The notes: generated by a model not told the origin, from the sequence alone. 64,000 bases of DNA from Salinarimonas ramus (GCF_014645695.1 NZ_BMMF01000010.1:124001-188000); one strand, 5' to 3'. Shown: positions 42,510 to 51,754, counted from the stretch's first letter. Numbers and translations are program-made.

Positions 42510-45500
42510 CGGGCCGCCTCCGTCAGGGGCGCGCGCGTCGGTGCCGCGGGCGCGTCGAGGCTCCGCAGGCCGGAGGCGAGCGCCTCGCGGTAGCGCGCGA
42601 CGGCGCGGGCCTTCACCGGGCCGTACCCGCGGATCTCCAGGGCGAGCCCCGCGAGGGCGCAGGCGCGGTCGTGATTGTCGGGGGTCAATCGCATGGACAA
42701 GGTGCTCAGGAGCTCTTCGTAGTCCCGGACGAGCGCACGCTCCTCGCGCCGCTCCGCGTTCCAGCCGAACGGATCGAGCGGCGTCCCGCGCAGGCGCCGC
42801 GCTGCCGCGAGCCCGTGCAGGACCGGCCTGATCCACGGCCCGAAGGCGCGCTTGCGCGGCTCGCCGGTAACGGGGTCGCGCCCGGTGAGACCGGGTGGCG
42901 CGAGATGGTGCACGATGCGGGTCACGCCGTCGAACTCCTCCGCGATGCGGCGCACGAAAGCCGGATCGACCTGGAGCCGCGCGACCTCGTACTCGTCCTT
43001 GTAGGCCATGAGCTTGTAGAGAGCGCGGGCCGCGGTTGCAACCAACGCATCGGATTCCGGCGCGACACGAGCCTCCGCGGTAGACAGGTCGGCGAGCGCA
43101 CGACGGTACCGCTGAGCATAGCGGCCGCTTTGATACGTTTCAAGTTCCCGTGCGTAGCGCTCTATCAGCGCACCCGCGCTCTCCGCCGGCGCCGTTTCCT
43201 CCAGGCTCACCTGCGCCTCGAACGCGCCCGCGACCGCCTCGGGGGCGACGGCGTAGCGCCGCCCCAGCGCGAAGGCGGCCCGGTTCGCCTCGATCGCCAC
43301 CCCGTTCGCCGCGATGGCCGCGTCGATGGCGGGAAGCGGGATCGGCACGAGCCCCTGCTGCCAGGCGAAGCCGGCGAGGATCATGTTGGCGGCGATGGTG
43401 TCGCCGAAGGCCGCGCGGGCGAGCCGCTCGGCGGGGATGGTCGCGAGCGCCTCCGCCCCGGCCGCGTCGCGCAGGGCGGCGCGCTCCGAGCGTCCGCTGA
43501 GATCGAGGGCGCCGTCGAAGACGAAAGCGAGGGAGGGCGCGACGTCGGCATTGGCGCGGACCCGCGTGCGCCCGCGCCCGACGAGATCGCGGATCGCGGG
43601 TGCGGCCGCGACCACGAGGTCGGCGGCGAGAACAAGGTCCGCGCAGCCGGGCGCGGGCTTCGCCGGCGCGTCGACGTCGCTGCCGCCGATGCGCAGGTAG
43701 CTGACGACGGCGCCGTTCTTCTGGGCGAGGCCGGCCATGTCGAGCGCGCTGACGCACAAACCCGCGCGGTCCGCGGCATTGGCCAGCACCTGCGCCGTCG
43801 TGACGATTCCCGTCCCGCCGATCCCCGGCAGGACGAGCGTATGCGCCCGTGTGCCGTCGGCGAGGTCCGGCTCCGGCAGGGGAATGTCCGCGAGCCGCGC
43901 CAGCGCCTCGGGCGCGCCGGCGCGCCTGCGGGGACGCGCGCCCTCCAGCGTCACGAAGCTCGGGCAGAAGCCCTTCAGGCACGAGGTGTCGACGTTGCAG
44001 CTCGACTGGTCGATGCGCCGCTTGCGCCCGAAGTCGGTCTCCACCGGCGTGATTGCGATGCAGCCGGACTTCGCCGAGCAATCGCCGCAGCCCTCGCAGA
44101 CGCGCTCGTTGATGATCACCCGCCGCTCCGCCGCGGGCGCCGTGCCGCGCTTGCGGCGCCGGCGCTTCTCGGTGGCGCAGACCTGGTCGTAGATCAGGAC
44201 CGTGACGCCCGACATCTCCCGCAGCCGCCGCTGGACGCCGTCGAGAGCGTCGCGATGGTCGAGCGTGACGCCGGCGGGAAGCCGCCCCCGATGCCGGCTC
44301 GGATCGTCCGCGACGACGGCCACCGCGGAGACGCCGTCCGCCAGCGCCTGGCGTGCAATGGCGTCGACCGTCAGGGCGCCCTCGACACGCTGGCCACCCG
44401 TCATGGCGACGGCGTCGTTGAACAGGATCTTGAAGGTGAGCGTCACCCCCGCCGCCACCGCGGCGCGGACGTTCAGCGAGCCGGAATGCGCGTAGGTGCC
44501 GTCGCCCATGTTCTGGAAGCGGTGCGCTTCCGTGACGAAGGGCGCCTGGCCGACCCAGTGCATCCCCTCCCCGCCCATATGCGTCATGGAGACGATCGCG
44601 CGGTCCGGCACCCAGGTCGCCATGCCGTGGCAGCCGATGCCGGCCATGGCGTTGGACCCCTCCGGCACGCGGGTCGAGACGTTGTGCGGGCAGCCCGCGC
44701 AGAAATAGGGCGCGCGCCCCGGCGGCGCGGGCGCGGGCCGGCTCGCCTCGCGGGCGCGCAGCGCGTCGCGGGCCTGCGCGACGGCCGTGTCGCTCGGATC
44801 GATGGCGAGGAGCCGCTCGGCGAGGATCGCCGCGAGATGTGCCGGGTCGAGGAGGCCGACGCTCGGCACGAGGGGGCGCCCCGCCTCGTCCGTCTTGCCG
44901 AGGAGGCGCGGCGGCGCGTCCGTGCCGATGAGGATGCGCGCGAGCTGGTCCTCGACGACGGGGCGCTTCTCCTCGACGACGAGGAGCGTCTCGAGACCCC
45001 GCGAAAAGTTGCGCATGCGCCCCGCGGCGAGCGGCCAGATCAGGCCGGGCTTGAGCAGCGAGAGCCCGCGTGCCGCCGCCTCCGTCTCGTCGAGGCCCAG
45101 CAGCGCGAGCGCCGCGCGCACGTCGTGCGCGGCCTTCCCCGAGGCGACGATGCCGAGGCGCGGGCGGGGGCTCTCGATCAGCACCCTGTCGAGCCCTCGA
45201 TTGGCGTCGGCGAAGGCACGCAGCGCCTCCATCCGCGCGGCGAGGCGTCGCTCCGCCGCGGGGGGATTGTCGGGCCAACGCACGTGCAGGCCGCCGGGCG
45301 GCGCCTCGAAACCCTCCGGCAGGTGGATCGCGGGGCGCTCGGGCGCGATCTCGAAGGCGCTCGCGCCCTCCACCACCTCAGTGGTCGCCTTCATGCCGAC
45401 CCATAGGCCCGTGAAGCGCGACATGGAAAAGCCGAGGAGGCCGTATTCGAGGATCTCGCGCACGCTGCCCGGTGCGAGGATCGGGATCTGCGCGGCGATG

Positions 45501-45988
45501 AAGGCGTGATCGGACTGGTGCGCTACCGTCGAGGACGAGGCGCCGTGATCGTCGCCCGCCACCGCCACGACACCGCCGAGCGCGCTCGTGCCGGCCATGT
45601 TGGCGTGCTTGAGCGCGTCGCCCGAGCGATCGACGCCGGGCCCCTTGCCGTACCAGAGGCCGAAGACGCCATCGACCCGCCGCGTCTGGTTCAACGCCGC
45701 GAGCTGCGTGCCCCAGACCGCCGTCGCCGCGAGGTCCTCGTTGAGCCCGGGCTGGGCGAGGACGTCGTGCGCGGCGAGGTGGGCGTGTGCCTCCGCCAGA
45801 TGCTTGTCGAAGGTGCCGAGCGGCGAGCCGCGATAGCCGGAGACGTATCCCGCCGTGGTGAGCCCGGCCGCACGGTCGCGCCGCGCCTGGTCGATCGGCA
45901 GCCGTGCGAGCGCCTGCACGCCGGTGAGGTAGACCCGGCCGTGCGTTCCCCCGTAGCGCGCCTCGTTCAGATCCTCGGGTGTCGTCAT
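42506..45988 (-). CDS. Indolepyruvate ferredoxin oxidoreductase, fused subunits
   Basis: This 1160-residue enzyme of the 2-oxoacid:ferredoxin oxidoreductase superfamily decarboxylates aryl- or branched-chain 2-oxoacids to acyl-CoA while reducing ferredoxin. The N-terminal part is the alpha (IorA-like) region. A thiamine-diphosphate region follows (C-A-G-C-P-H-N near residue 426, G-C-H-G-M, M-G-G-E-G-M-H-W-V-G-Q, G-D-G-T-Y-A-H-S-G). A cysteine-rich iron-sulfur segment lies at about 626-675 (C-E-G-C-G-D-C, then C-N-V-D-T-S-C-L-K-G-F-C). The C-terminal part is the gamma (IorB-like) domain, G-I-G-G-T-G-I-V-T-T. It overlaps both DctM and TetR genes by 4 bp, so it is tightly tied to the transporter. 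Confidence 0.92.
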   Translation of the reverse strand: MTTPEDLNEARYGGTHGRVYLTGVQALARLPIDQARRDRAAGLTTAGYVSGYRGSPLGTFDKHLAEAHAHLAAHDVLAQPGLNEDLAATAVWGTQLAALNQTRRVDGVFGLWYGKGPGVDRSGDALKHANMAGTSALGGVVAVAGDDHGASSSTVAHQSDHAFIAAQIPILAPGSVREILEYGLLGFSMSRFTGLWVGMKATTEVVEGASAFEIAPERPAIHLPEGFEAPPGGLHVRWPDNPPAAERRLAARMEALRAFADANRGLDRVLIESPRPRLGIVASGKAAHDVRAALALLGLDETEAAARGLSLLKPGLIWPLAAGRMRNFSRGLETLLVVEEKRPVVEDQLARILIGTDAPPRLLGKTDEAGRPLVPSVGLLDPAHLAAILAERLLAIDPSDTAVAQARDALRAREASRPAPAPPGRAPYFCAGCPHNVSTRVPEGSNAMAGIGCHGMATWVPDRAIVSMTHMGGEGMHWVGQAPFVTEAHRFQNMGDGTYAHSGSLNVRAAVAAGVTLTFKILFNDAVAMTGGQRVEGALTVDAIARQALADGVSAVAVVADDPSRHRGRLPAGVTLDHRDALDGVQRRLREMSGVTVLIYDQVCATEKRRRRKRGTAPAAERRVIINERVCEGCGDCSAKSGCIAITPVETDFGRKRRIDQSSCNVDTSCLKGFCPSFVTLEGARPRRRAGAPEALARLADIPLPEPDLADGTRAHTLVLPGIGGTGIVTTAQVLANAADRAGLCVSALDMAGLAQKNGAVVSYLRIGGSDVDAPAKPAPGCADLVLAADLVVAAAPAIRDLVGRGRTRVRANADVAPSLAFVFDGALDLSGRSERAALRDAAGAEALATIPAERLARAAFGDTIAANMILAGFAWQQGLVPIPLPAIDAAIAANGVAIEANRAAFALGRRYAVAPEAVAGAFEAQVSLEETAPAESAGALIERYARELETYQSGRYAQRYRRALADLSTAEARVAPESDALVATAARALYKLMAYKDEYEVARLQVDPAFVRRIAEEFDGVTRIVHHLAPPGLTGRDPVTGEPRKRAFGPWIRPVLHGLAAARRLRGTPLDPFGWNAERREERALVRDYEELLSTLSMRLTPDNHDRACALAGLALEIRGYGPVKARAVARYREALASGLRSLDAPAAPTRAPLTEAAR

Positions 45989-47307
45989 CGCAGCAATCCG
46001 GGCAGCCAAAGCGCGATCGCGGGGAAGGCGAACAGGAGCACGAGCCCGACGAGCTCGAGCCCGAGATACGGCGCCATGCCCACCACGATGTCGCGCATCC
46101 CCACGCCTTTGGGCGCCACCGACTGCATGATGTAGAGGAGGAGCCCGAAGGGCGGCGTGATCAGGCCGATCTCGAGGGCGACGAGCATCATCACGCCGAA
46201 CCAGATCGGGTCGATGCCCGCCTGGTTCACGAGCGGCATGAAGAAGGGCAGCGTGATCAGCATGATGCTGACCTGGTCCATCAGCGTGCCCAGAAGGAGC
46301 GCAAGCAGCAGCATCGCGGCCACCAGCACCAGCGGCTCGAGGCCGATCTCGGTGACGATGCCGATGAGCTGCCGGCTCGCGCCGGAGAACGACAGGATCT
46401 GCGAGAAGGTGATCGAGCCCGAGATGATGATCAGGATCAGCGCCGAGGTCTTCGCCGTGCCCAGAAGCGCCGCGCGCAGCGCCGCCCAGTCGAGCGAGCG
46501 ATAGGCGGCCGCGGCGACGAGCGTCGCGATCGAGCCGAGCGCGGCGCTCTCGGTGGGCGTCGCGATGCCGGCGAGGATCGAGCCGACGACGACGACGACG
46601 ATTCCCATCAGCGGCAGGACATAGATCAGGAACGGCTTCACCCGGGTGCGGAACGGCAGGCGCTCCACGGGGTCCGGCGGCGCGAGCCCCGGGCGCAGGC
46701 GCGAAGCGACGATGATGAAGGCGAAATACAGCGCCGCCAGCATCAGGCCCGGCAGGATGCCGCCCATGAGCAGGCCCGAGATCGAGATCCCCGCGAGCGA
46801 GCCGAACAGCACCGCGAGCGCGGAGGGCGGGATCAGCATGGCGATGCCGCCCACGGCCAGCACCGGGCCGATGGAGAGGACCGGGTGATAGCCCATCCGG
46901 AGCATGTCCGGCAGGAGCACGCGCCCGAGCACCGCGGTGTTGGCGATGGTCGAGCCCGACAGGGAGGCGAAGACCGCACCGCTCGTCACCGCCACGAGCG
47001 AAAGGCGCCCCGGCACGCCGACGATCAGCTTCTCGATCGCCGCGATGGCGCGGGTGGCGAGGCCCGTGTGCAGCAGGAGCTCGCCCATCAGGATGAAGAG
47101 CGGGATCGGCACGAGGGCGAACGAGCCCACGGCCTCCGTCGCGTTGAGCGCGAGCAGCTTGAGCCCCGCCTCGCCGCCCAGGATGAACCAGGCGCCGGCG
47201 AGGTTGATGGCGAGGAAGGCGAAGGCGACGGGGACGCCGAGCCCCATCAGGAGCACGAGGCCGCCGCCCATGAGCCCGAGCACGATCTCCCAGGACAGAC
47301 CGCTCAC
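45985..47307 (-). CDS. TRAP transporter large permease (DctM), first system
   Basis: This 440-residue inner-membrane protein has about a dozen hydrophobic spans. TRAP-T family landmarks include F-A-F-L-A-I-N-L, V-P-I-P-L-F-I-L-M-G-E-L-L, S-G-A-V-F-A-S-L-S-G-S-T-I-A-N-T-A, I-P-P-S-A-L-A-V-L-F-G, and G-T-L-M-D-Q-V-S-I-M-L-I-T-L-P. It drives sodium-coupled uptake of a carboxylate. The start is GTG 47307, overlapping the DctQ stop (GTGA). Its own stop overlaps the IOR start, giving a chain of coupled genes. Confidence 0.94.
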   Translation of the reverse strand: MSGLSWEIVLGLMGGGLVLLMGLGVPVAFAFLAINLAGAWFILGGEAGLKLLALNATEAVGSFALVPIPLFILMGELLLHTGLATRAIAAIEKLIVGVPGRLSLVAVTSGAVFASLSGSTIANTAVLGRVLLPDMLRMGYHPVLSIGPVLAVGGIAMLIPPSALAVLFGSLAGISISGLLMGGILPGLMLAALYFAFIIVASRLRPGLAPPDPVERLPFRTRVKPFLIYVLPLMGIVVVVVGSILAGIATPTESAALGSIATLVAAAAYRSLDWAALRAALLGTAKTSALILIIISGSITFSQILSFSGASRQLIGIVTEIGLEPLVLVAAMLLLALLLGTLMDQVSIMLITLPFFMPLVNQAGIDPIWFGVMMLVALEIGLITPPFGLLLYIMQSVAPKGVGMRDIVVGMAPYLGLELVGLVLLFAFPAIALWLPGLLR

Positions 47308-47834
47308 AGCACGGCCTCCCCGAACTCTTCCTCCTGCGCCACCGGCCGCCCGGCGAGGCGGCGGGCGAGTCGCGCGACGAATTCGAGACCGAGCAGGGTC
47401 GTCCCCACCGGGAGGATCGCCAGGATCCACCATTGCGGGATGACGAGATACTTGAACAGCAGCGACCCGCGCGCGAACGCCTCGAAGGCCGCGCTCGCGG
47501 CGTACCAGGCGAGGACGAAGCACACGAGCGCCGAGAGCGCGTTGGCGAAGAGCAGCATCCAGTGGCGTGCGCGCGGGGAGACCGAGCGCAGCACCACGTC
47601 GACGCGGATGTGGTCCGAATGGCGCAGCACCCACGGCGCACCGAGGAAGCCCACGACGAGGAGGCCGTACTCGCTGACCTCGAGCGTCCAGCCGAAGGCC
47701 GGCAGCCCGAGCGCGCGCACGACCACCTCGGCGCTGATGGCGAGCGCCATGAAGGCGATGACGATTCCGGACAGGAGCCCGAACGCCTCGATCAGGAGCC
47801 CGACCGCGCGGTCGAGCAGGCGCACAGCCGCCAT
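47304..47834 (-). CDS. TRAP transporter small permease (DctQ), first system
   Basis: This 176-residue inner-membrane protein has four hydrophobic spans and the DctQ pattern F-M-A-L-A-I-S-A-E-V-V-V-R-A-L-G, then L-E-V-S-E-Y-G-L-L-V-V-G-F-L-G-A, and H-S-D-H-I-R-V-D-V-V. It pairs with the large permease, which starts within its stop codon. It lies 37 bp after the binding-protein gene. Confidence 0.92.
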   Translation of the reverse strand: MAAVRLLDRAVGLLIEAFGLLSGIVIAFMALAISAEVVVRALGLPAFGWTLEVSEYGLLVVGFLGAPWVLRHSDHIRVDVVLRSVSPRARHWMLLFANALSALVCFVLAWYAASAAFEAFARGSLLFKYLVIPQWWILAILPVGTTLLGLEFVARLARRLAGRPVAQEEEFGEAVL

Positions 47835-47871
47835 CGTCCCCGTTCCTCGTTACGCTTCGCGCGGGCCGACC

Positions 47872-48837
47872 TCAGCGATAGGTCAGCTCCTTGATGCGCT
47901 CGCCGTATTGCGGCGAGTTCTGGATCACCACGGCCCAGCCGGCGTCGTCCGCGGTCTGCACCATCTTGGCGTTCTCCTCCTCGGAGAAGGTGATCACCTC
48001 GATGCCGGCCTCGTCCTGGAGCGCGCGCTGGGCGGCGTCGACCTCGTTGCGGTAGTCGATGAACCAGGCCTCGGTCTCGATCATCGCCTCGGTGAGCGCC
48101 GCCTGCTGCTCGGGGGTGAGCCCGTTCCAGCTGTTCTCGTTCATGATCACGCTGATCTCGGCGTTGTAGAAGCCGGGCTCGACGCGATGCTCCGTCACCT
48201 CGAGGAGGCCCAGATCGCCGATGCCCCAGAGCGGCCAGGCGTAGCCCTCGATGACGCCGCCCTCCATGGCCGGATAGACCTCGGAGCCCTGCATCTGCAC
48301 GACGTTGGCGCCCAGAGCCTCGAGGAAGGGCCGGTAGAGCGGCGTGCCGCGCATGTTCCAGCCGGAGAGATCGGTCGATTCGAGGGGCTTGGACGAATAG
48401 AGGTGGTACTGGATGCCGTCGCCGAGCTTGCCCAGGAAGACCGCGCCCATGCGCTCGCGATGGATCTCGTCGAGGAGCTCCATGGCGCCGTTCTCGCGCA
48501 GCTCCTGGACGGGGATGTTGAAGAGCTTGTTGGCGTCCGATTCCGGCACGAGCGCCGTGTAGAACGCCCCCGAGATGTAGGCCATGTCGACGACGCCGCC
48601 CTGCACGGCGTTGCCGAGCTGGAAGGGGCTCACCGAGGACGGGTCGGCCACGAGCTCGAGGGTGAGGCCCACGTCCTTGGCGTTGACCGTCTCGATGAGG
48701 TGAGCGAGCGGCCCGTGCCAGACGCCCTGCGGCGCCAGGAAGGTGCCGACCCGCAGGGTCTTGTCCTGCGCGGCGGCGGGGGCGGCTGCGGTCAGCGCCG
48801 CCAGCGCGGCCGCGACGAGGAGCGAGCGAGCGTGCAT
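47872..48837 (-). CDS. TRAP transporter substrate-binding protein (DctP), first system
   Basis: This 321-residue periplasmic receptor has a clean signal peptide ending A-A-A-Q-D. It is of the DctP family. The carboxylate-anchoring arginine region is W-N-M-R-G-T-P-L-Y-R-P-F-L-E-A-L-G-A-N-V-V, followed by E-V-Y-P-A-M-E-G-G-V-I-E-G-Y-A-W-P. The ligand is a carboxylate of unknown identity; the adjacent CoA ligase and oxoacid oxidoreductase suggest an aryl, alkyl or 2-oxo acid. An AAGGGA ribosome site precedes the ATG. Confidence 0.92.
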   Translation of the reverse strand: MHARSLLVAAALAALTAAAPAAAQDKTLRVGTFLAPQGVWHGPLAHLIETVNAKDVGLTLELVADPSSVSPFQLGNAVQGGVVDMAYISGAFYTALVPESDANKLFNIPVQELRENGAMELLDEIHRERMGAVFLGKLGDGIQYHLYSSKPLESTDLSGWNMRGTPLYRPFLEALGANVVQMQGSEVYPAMEGGVIEGYAWPLWGIGDLGLLEVTEHRVEPGFYNAEISVIMNENSWNGLTPEQQAALTEAMIETEAWFIDYRNEVDAAQRALQDEAGIEVITFSEEENAKMVQTADDAGWAVVIQNSPQYGERIKELTYR

Positions 48838-48872
48838 TCTCTGGTCCCTTTCTTCTTTCCACACCCTGGAGA

Positions 48873-50393
48873 TCACGAGGCGCGGCGCGAGGCGGCCGCG
48901 GCCTTGAGGGCCGCCTTGTCGATCTTGCCGATGGCGGTCTTCGGAATGGCCGGCACGAGCATCAGCTCGGCCGGGAGCTTGTAGCGCACGAGGCGCTCGG
49001 CGAGATGCGCCTCGAGCGAGGCCACGTCCGTCCCCTGCGCGACCACGCAGGCGTGGATCACCTCGCCCTTGCGCGCGTCGGGCACCGCGTAGGCCGCAGC
49101 CTCCGCCACCGCGGGATGGGTGAGGAGCGCCTCCTCGATCTCGCGAGGATAGACGTTGAAGCCCGAGACGATCGCCATGTCCTTCTTGCGATCGCGGATC
49201 TCGAGCGTGCCGTCGGGCCGAAAGGCGCCGATGTCGCCGGTGTGGAGCCAGCCGTCGCGCAGCGCCTCGGCGGTCTCCTCGGGGCGGTTGCGATAGCCGC
49301 GCATGACCTGCGGGCCGCGTGCACGGATCTCGCCCGCCTCGCCCCGGGGCAGAGGCCCCTCCCCCGTCGCGGGATCGACGATCTCGATCTCGGTGAGCGG
49401 CAGCGGCACGCCGACCGAGCCCGCGACGTGCGGCCCCGCGCGCGGATTCGCGGCGAGGACCGGACCGGCCTCCGTCTGCCCGTAGCCCTCGCAGAGCGAG
49501 GCGCCGGTGAGCTCCATCCAGCGCCGCAACGTCGCCTCCGGCAGCGCGGAGGCGCCGGAGAAGCACAGAGCCAGCGTCGAGAAGTCGGTGCGCGTCACCC
49601 GCGGGCAGGCGAGAAGCCCGTGGTAGATCGTCGGACTGCCACCGAAGAACGTGACGCGCTCCGCCTCGATCATGGCGAGCGCGGCCTCCGGCGAATAGCG
49701 CGGCAGGAGCACCATGGTGCCGCGCGAATAGAGCGCGAGCATGAGGCCCATCGCCATGGCGTAGGCGTGGTAGAGCGGCGTGATGACGAGCGCGCGCTCC
49801 TCGTCCGGCGTCGTCGACACGATCGCCTCGCGCTGCGAAACGTTGATGGCGAGCGCGCGGTGCGTGAGGTCGACGCCCTTGGGTACGCCCGTGGTCCCGC
49901 CGGTATATTGCAGGAGGCCGAGCGCGTCGGGATCGGGCATGACGAGCGCCGCAGGGTCGCCCGCGATCTCGACGAGCCGGCGTGCGCCGGGGCCGACGGC
50001 GAGCGGCGCGGGCAGGCCGAGCTCGGCGCAGAGCGGCGCGATCCGCTCCGCGACGTCGGGTGCGGCGAGGACGAGGCGCGGCGCGGCGTCGGCGAGCACG
50101 GGGCGCAGCTCGTGGACGGTGTAGGCGGGGTTGAGCGGCGCCACCTGCGCCCCCGCCGCGAAGGCGGCGAGGAGGGCGACGGGGAAGTCCACCGAGTTCG
50201 GCATCAGGATCGCCACGCGCTCGCCCGCGACGCCCTGCTCGCTCAGCTCGCGGGCGAAGCCCTCCACCGCCGCCGCGTAGCGCGCGTAGGGCACGCGCTC
50301 GGAGCCGCAGACCATCGCCTCCCGCTCGGGCGCGGCCGCGAAGGCGGCGGCCAGCATGTGGACGACGGTGTCGTGGACCTGCGGGAGGGTCAT
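48873..50393 (-). CDS. AMP-dependent acyl-CoA synthetase
   Basis: This 506-residue ANL-superfamily ligase activates a carboxylic acid to its CoA thioester via an acyl-adenylate. The phosphate-binding motif is Y-T-G-G-T-T-G-V-P-K-G. E-G-Y-G-Q-T-E-A and the hinge D-R-K-K-D-M-A-I-V-S-G-F-N-V-Y-P-R-E-I-E follow. The catalytic lysine is in P-K-T-A-I-G-K-I-D-K. It resembles medium-chain or aryl acid ligases (4-coumarate-CoA ligase-like); substrate size cannot be read safely. It overlaps the thiolase stop by 4 bp and precedes the TRAP receptor gene. Confidence 0.92.
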   Translation of the reverse strand: MTLPQVHDTVVHMLAAAFAAAPEREAMVCGSERVPYARYAAAVEGFARELSEQGVAGERVAILMPNSVDFPVALLAAFAAGAQVAPLNPAYTVHELRPVLADAAPRLVLAAPDVAERIAPLCAELGLPAPLAVGPGARRLVEIAGDPAALVMPDPDALGLLQYTGGTTGVPKGVDLTHRALAINVSQREAIVSTTPDEERALVITPLYHAYAMAMGLMLALYSRGTMVLLPRYSPEAALAMIEAERVTFFGGSPTIYHGLLACPRVTRTDFSTLALCFSGASALPEATLRRWMELTGASLCEGYGQTEAGPVLAANPRAGPHVAGSVGVPLPLTEIEIVDPATGEGPLPRGEAGEIRARGPQVMRGYRNRPEETAEALRDGWLHTGDIGAFRPDGTLEIRDRKKDMAIVSGFNVYPREIEEALLTHPAVAEAAAYAVPDARKGEVIHACVVAQGTDVASLEAHLAERLVRYKLPAELMLVPAIPKTAIGKIDKAALKAAAASRRAS

Positions 50394-51604
50394 GCCCGGC
50401 CGTCCTCCACACGCAGCACGAGCGCCATCGCGCTGTCGCCGGCGGCGCACCCCTGGAACAGGCCCATGCCCCCTCCCCGCGCGACGAGCTCCTCGATCAG
50501 CTCGATCACGCCGCGCAGCGCCGTGGGCGCCTGGGGATGACCGTAGATCAGGGAGCAGCCGAAATTGTTCATCCGCCGCCAGTCTATGCCGAAAGCCCGC
50601 GCGAAGGCGAGATCGTTTATCGCGAACGGGTTGTGCGACTTGACGGCGTCGATCGCCTCGATGCCGATCCCCGCCGCGGCGAGCGCCCGGCGCGTCGCCT
50701 CGATGGGCGCGGCGGGCATGTAGCCCTTCTCCTCGCGGGACTGGCCGAAGGCGACGGGCGTGATGGAGATCTCCGGGCGGGCGGACAGGTCGCGCGCCCG
50801 CTCGACGCTCGTGACGATCATGCCGGCGTTGCCGTCGGCGGGATGGGTCTGCGCGGCGAGGGTCACCGTGCCGCCCTCGCGCACCGGCGCGAGGCGCGCG
50901 AGCTTCTCGGGGCTCGTCGGGTAGATGCCGACATCGCCCTCGATCGTCTCGGCGACGCCGGCGAATCGGCGGTCGGGGACGGGGAAGGGCAGCAGCATGT
51001 AGCGGCGCTGAAAGGCGCGGTCCTCGGCGAGGGCAGCCTCGTACTGCGCGGCGCGGGCGAGGACGACCTCGTGCTGCTCCTCGAGCGTCGCGCCGATGCG
51101 CCGGGCGACGTTCTCCGCCGTATCGACCATGGCGCAGCCGGCGAAGGGATCGCGCTCGAAATTGTCGAGCACCCAATGCTCGTGGCGCCCGGCGCCGCCG
51201 GGCGCGCGCGCATCCGGATAGATCAGGTGCGGGCCGTTCGACACGCGGTCCGCCGCGACCGCGAGGACGCAGCCGGCGCGGCCGCTCGAGACCTCGTCGG
51301 CGGCGGAGGCGACGATACGCACGCCCGTGGCGCAGGCCTGGGCGATGGTCGGGCCGGCGACGCGCTCGGCGCCCATCATGCCCGCGAGCCAGGGCATGCC
51401 GTAGAAGGCGCCCTGCTGAGGCACGCTGGTGCCCAGCACGCCGTGGTCGATGGCGTCGAGCGGGATGCCGCGCGCGGCGAGCGCCTCGCGGGCGGTGAAC
51501 GCGGCGAGCCGGATCGCGTGCCTGTCGGCGAGCGCGCCCTGCCATTTCACGAACGGGCTCGACCAATAGCCGCCATACGGGATCGCGACGGGGGATGCTG
51601 CCAT
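50390..51604 (-). CDS. Thiolase-family protein with altered C-terminal motifs
   Basis: This 404-residue protein has the thiolase fold. The nucleophile cysteine is in A-Q-A-C-A-T-G, and the region S-H-N-P-F-A-I-N-D-L-A-F-A replaces the usual N-E-A-F-A. The conserved G-H-P-x-G-x-T-G appears as G-H-P-Q-A-P-T-A, and the second cysteine motif C-x-G-G-G as C-A-A-G-D-S. It may cleave a beta-ketoacyl-CoA or do another condensation-type reaction; altered motifs make the chemistry uncertain. The ATG follows GGAGG. It is the first gene of the operon. Confidence 0.85.
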   Translation of the reverse strand: MAASPVAIPYGGYWSSPFVKWQGALADRHAIRLAAFTAREALAARGIPLDAIDHGVLGTSVPQQGAFYGMPWLAGMMGAERVAGPTIAQACATGVRIVASAADEVSSGRAGCVLAVAADRVSNGPHLIYPDARAPGGAGRHEHWVLDNFERDPFAGCAMVDTAENVARRIGATLEEQHEVVLARAAQYEAALAEDRAFQRRYMLLPFPVPDRRFAGVAETIEGDVGIYPTSPEKLARLAPVREGGTVTLAAQTHPADGNAGMIVTSVERARDLSARPEISITPVAFGQSREEKGYMPAAPIEATRRALAAAGIGIEAIDAVKSHNPFAINDLAFARAFGIDWRRMNNFGCSLIYGHPQAPTALRGVIELIEELVARGGGMGLFQGCAAGDSAMALVLRVEDGRA

Positions 51605-51699
51605 GCGCGCCTCCGGAACGCCGGAAGGATGGAGGCGGCTCACCACATGCGTCAAGAACCCCTCGCGCCGCACCTCCCGAGAAGGTCCGCCAATCACGC

Positions 51700-51716
51700 C
51701 TGTGCGCTTTGCACAG
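51700..51716. promoter_or_regulatory. Inverted repeat in the thiolase/hydratase divergent region
   Basis: CTGTGC (51700-51705) and GCACAG (51711-51716) are perfect arms around GCTTT. It lies 95 bp from the thiolase start and 73 bp from the hydratase start, and is the best candidate binding site for the operon's TetR regulator. CACAGTGTG, a second small palindrome, lies at 51757-51765. Confidence 0.45.
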
Positions 51717-51726
51717 CCGGCTTTCA

Positions 51727-51754
51727 TTGACATGGCGGCGTGGGTGGCGATTAT
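51727..51754 (+). promoter_or_regulatory. Possible promoter of the enoyl-CoA hydratase gene
   Basis: A consensus TTGACA (51727-51732) is followed after 16 nt by GATTAT (51749-51754), four of six matches to the -10 consensus, about 35 bp before the start codon. The CACAGTGTG palindrome directly after it could be an operator. Confidence 0.4.

Noticed and set aside
42671-45406. 911-codon plus-strand open frame opposite the IOR gene
   Set aside because: The minus-strand frame has thiamine, iron-sulfur and gamma-domain motifs throughout; the plus frame has only low-complexity Arg/Ala/Asp-rich sequence.
45979-48984. 1001-codon plus-strand open frame opposite the TRAP genes
   Set aside because: It is highly charged (long runs of Glu, Asp, Arg, His and Gln), with no domain, and is the mirror of hydrophobic membrane-protein coding on the other strand.
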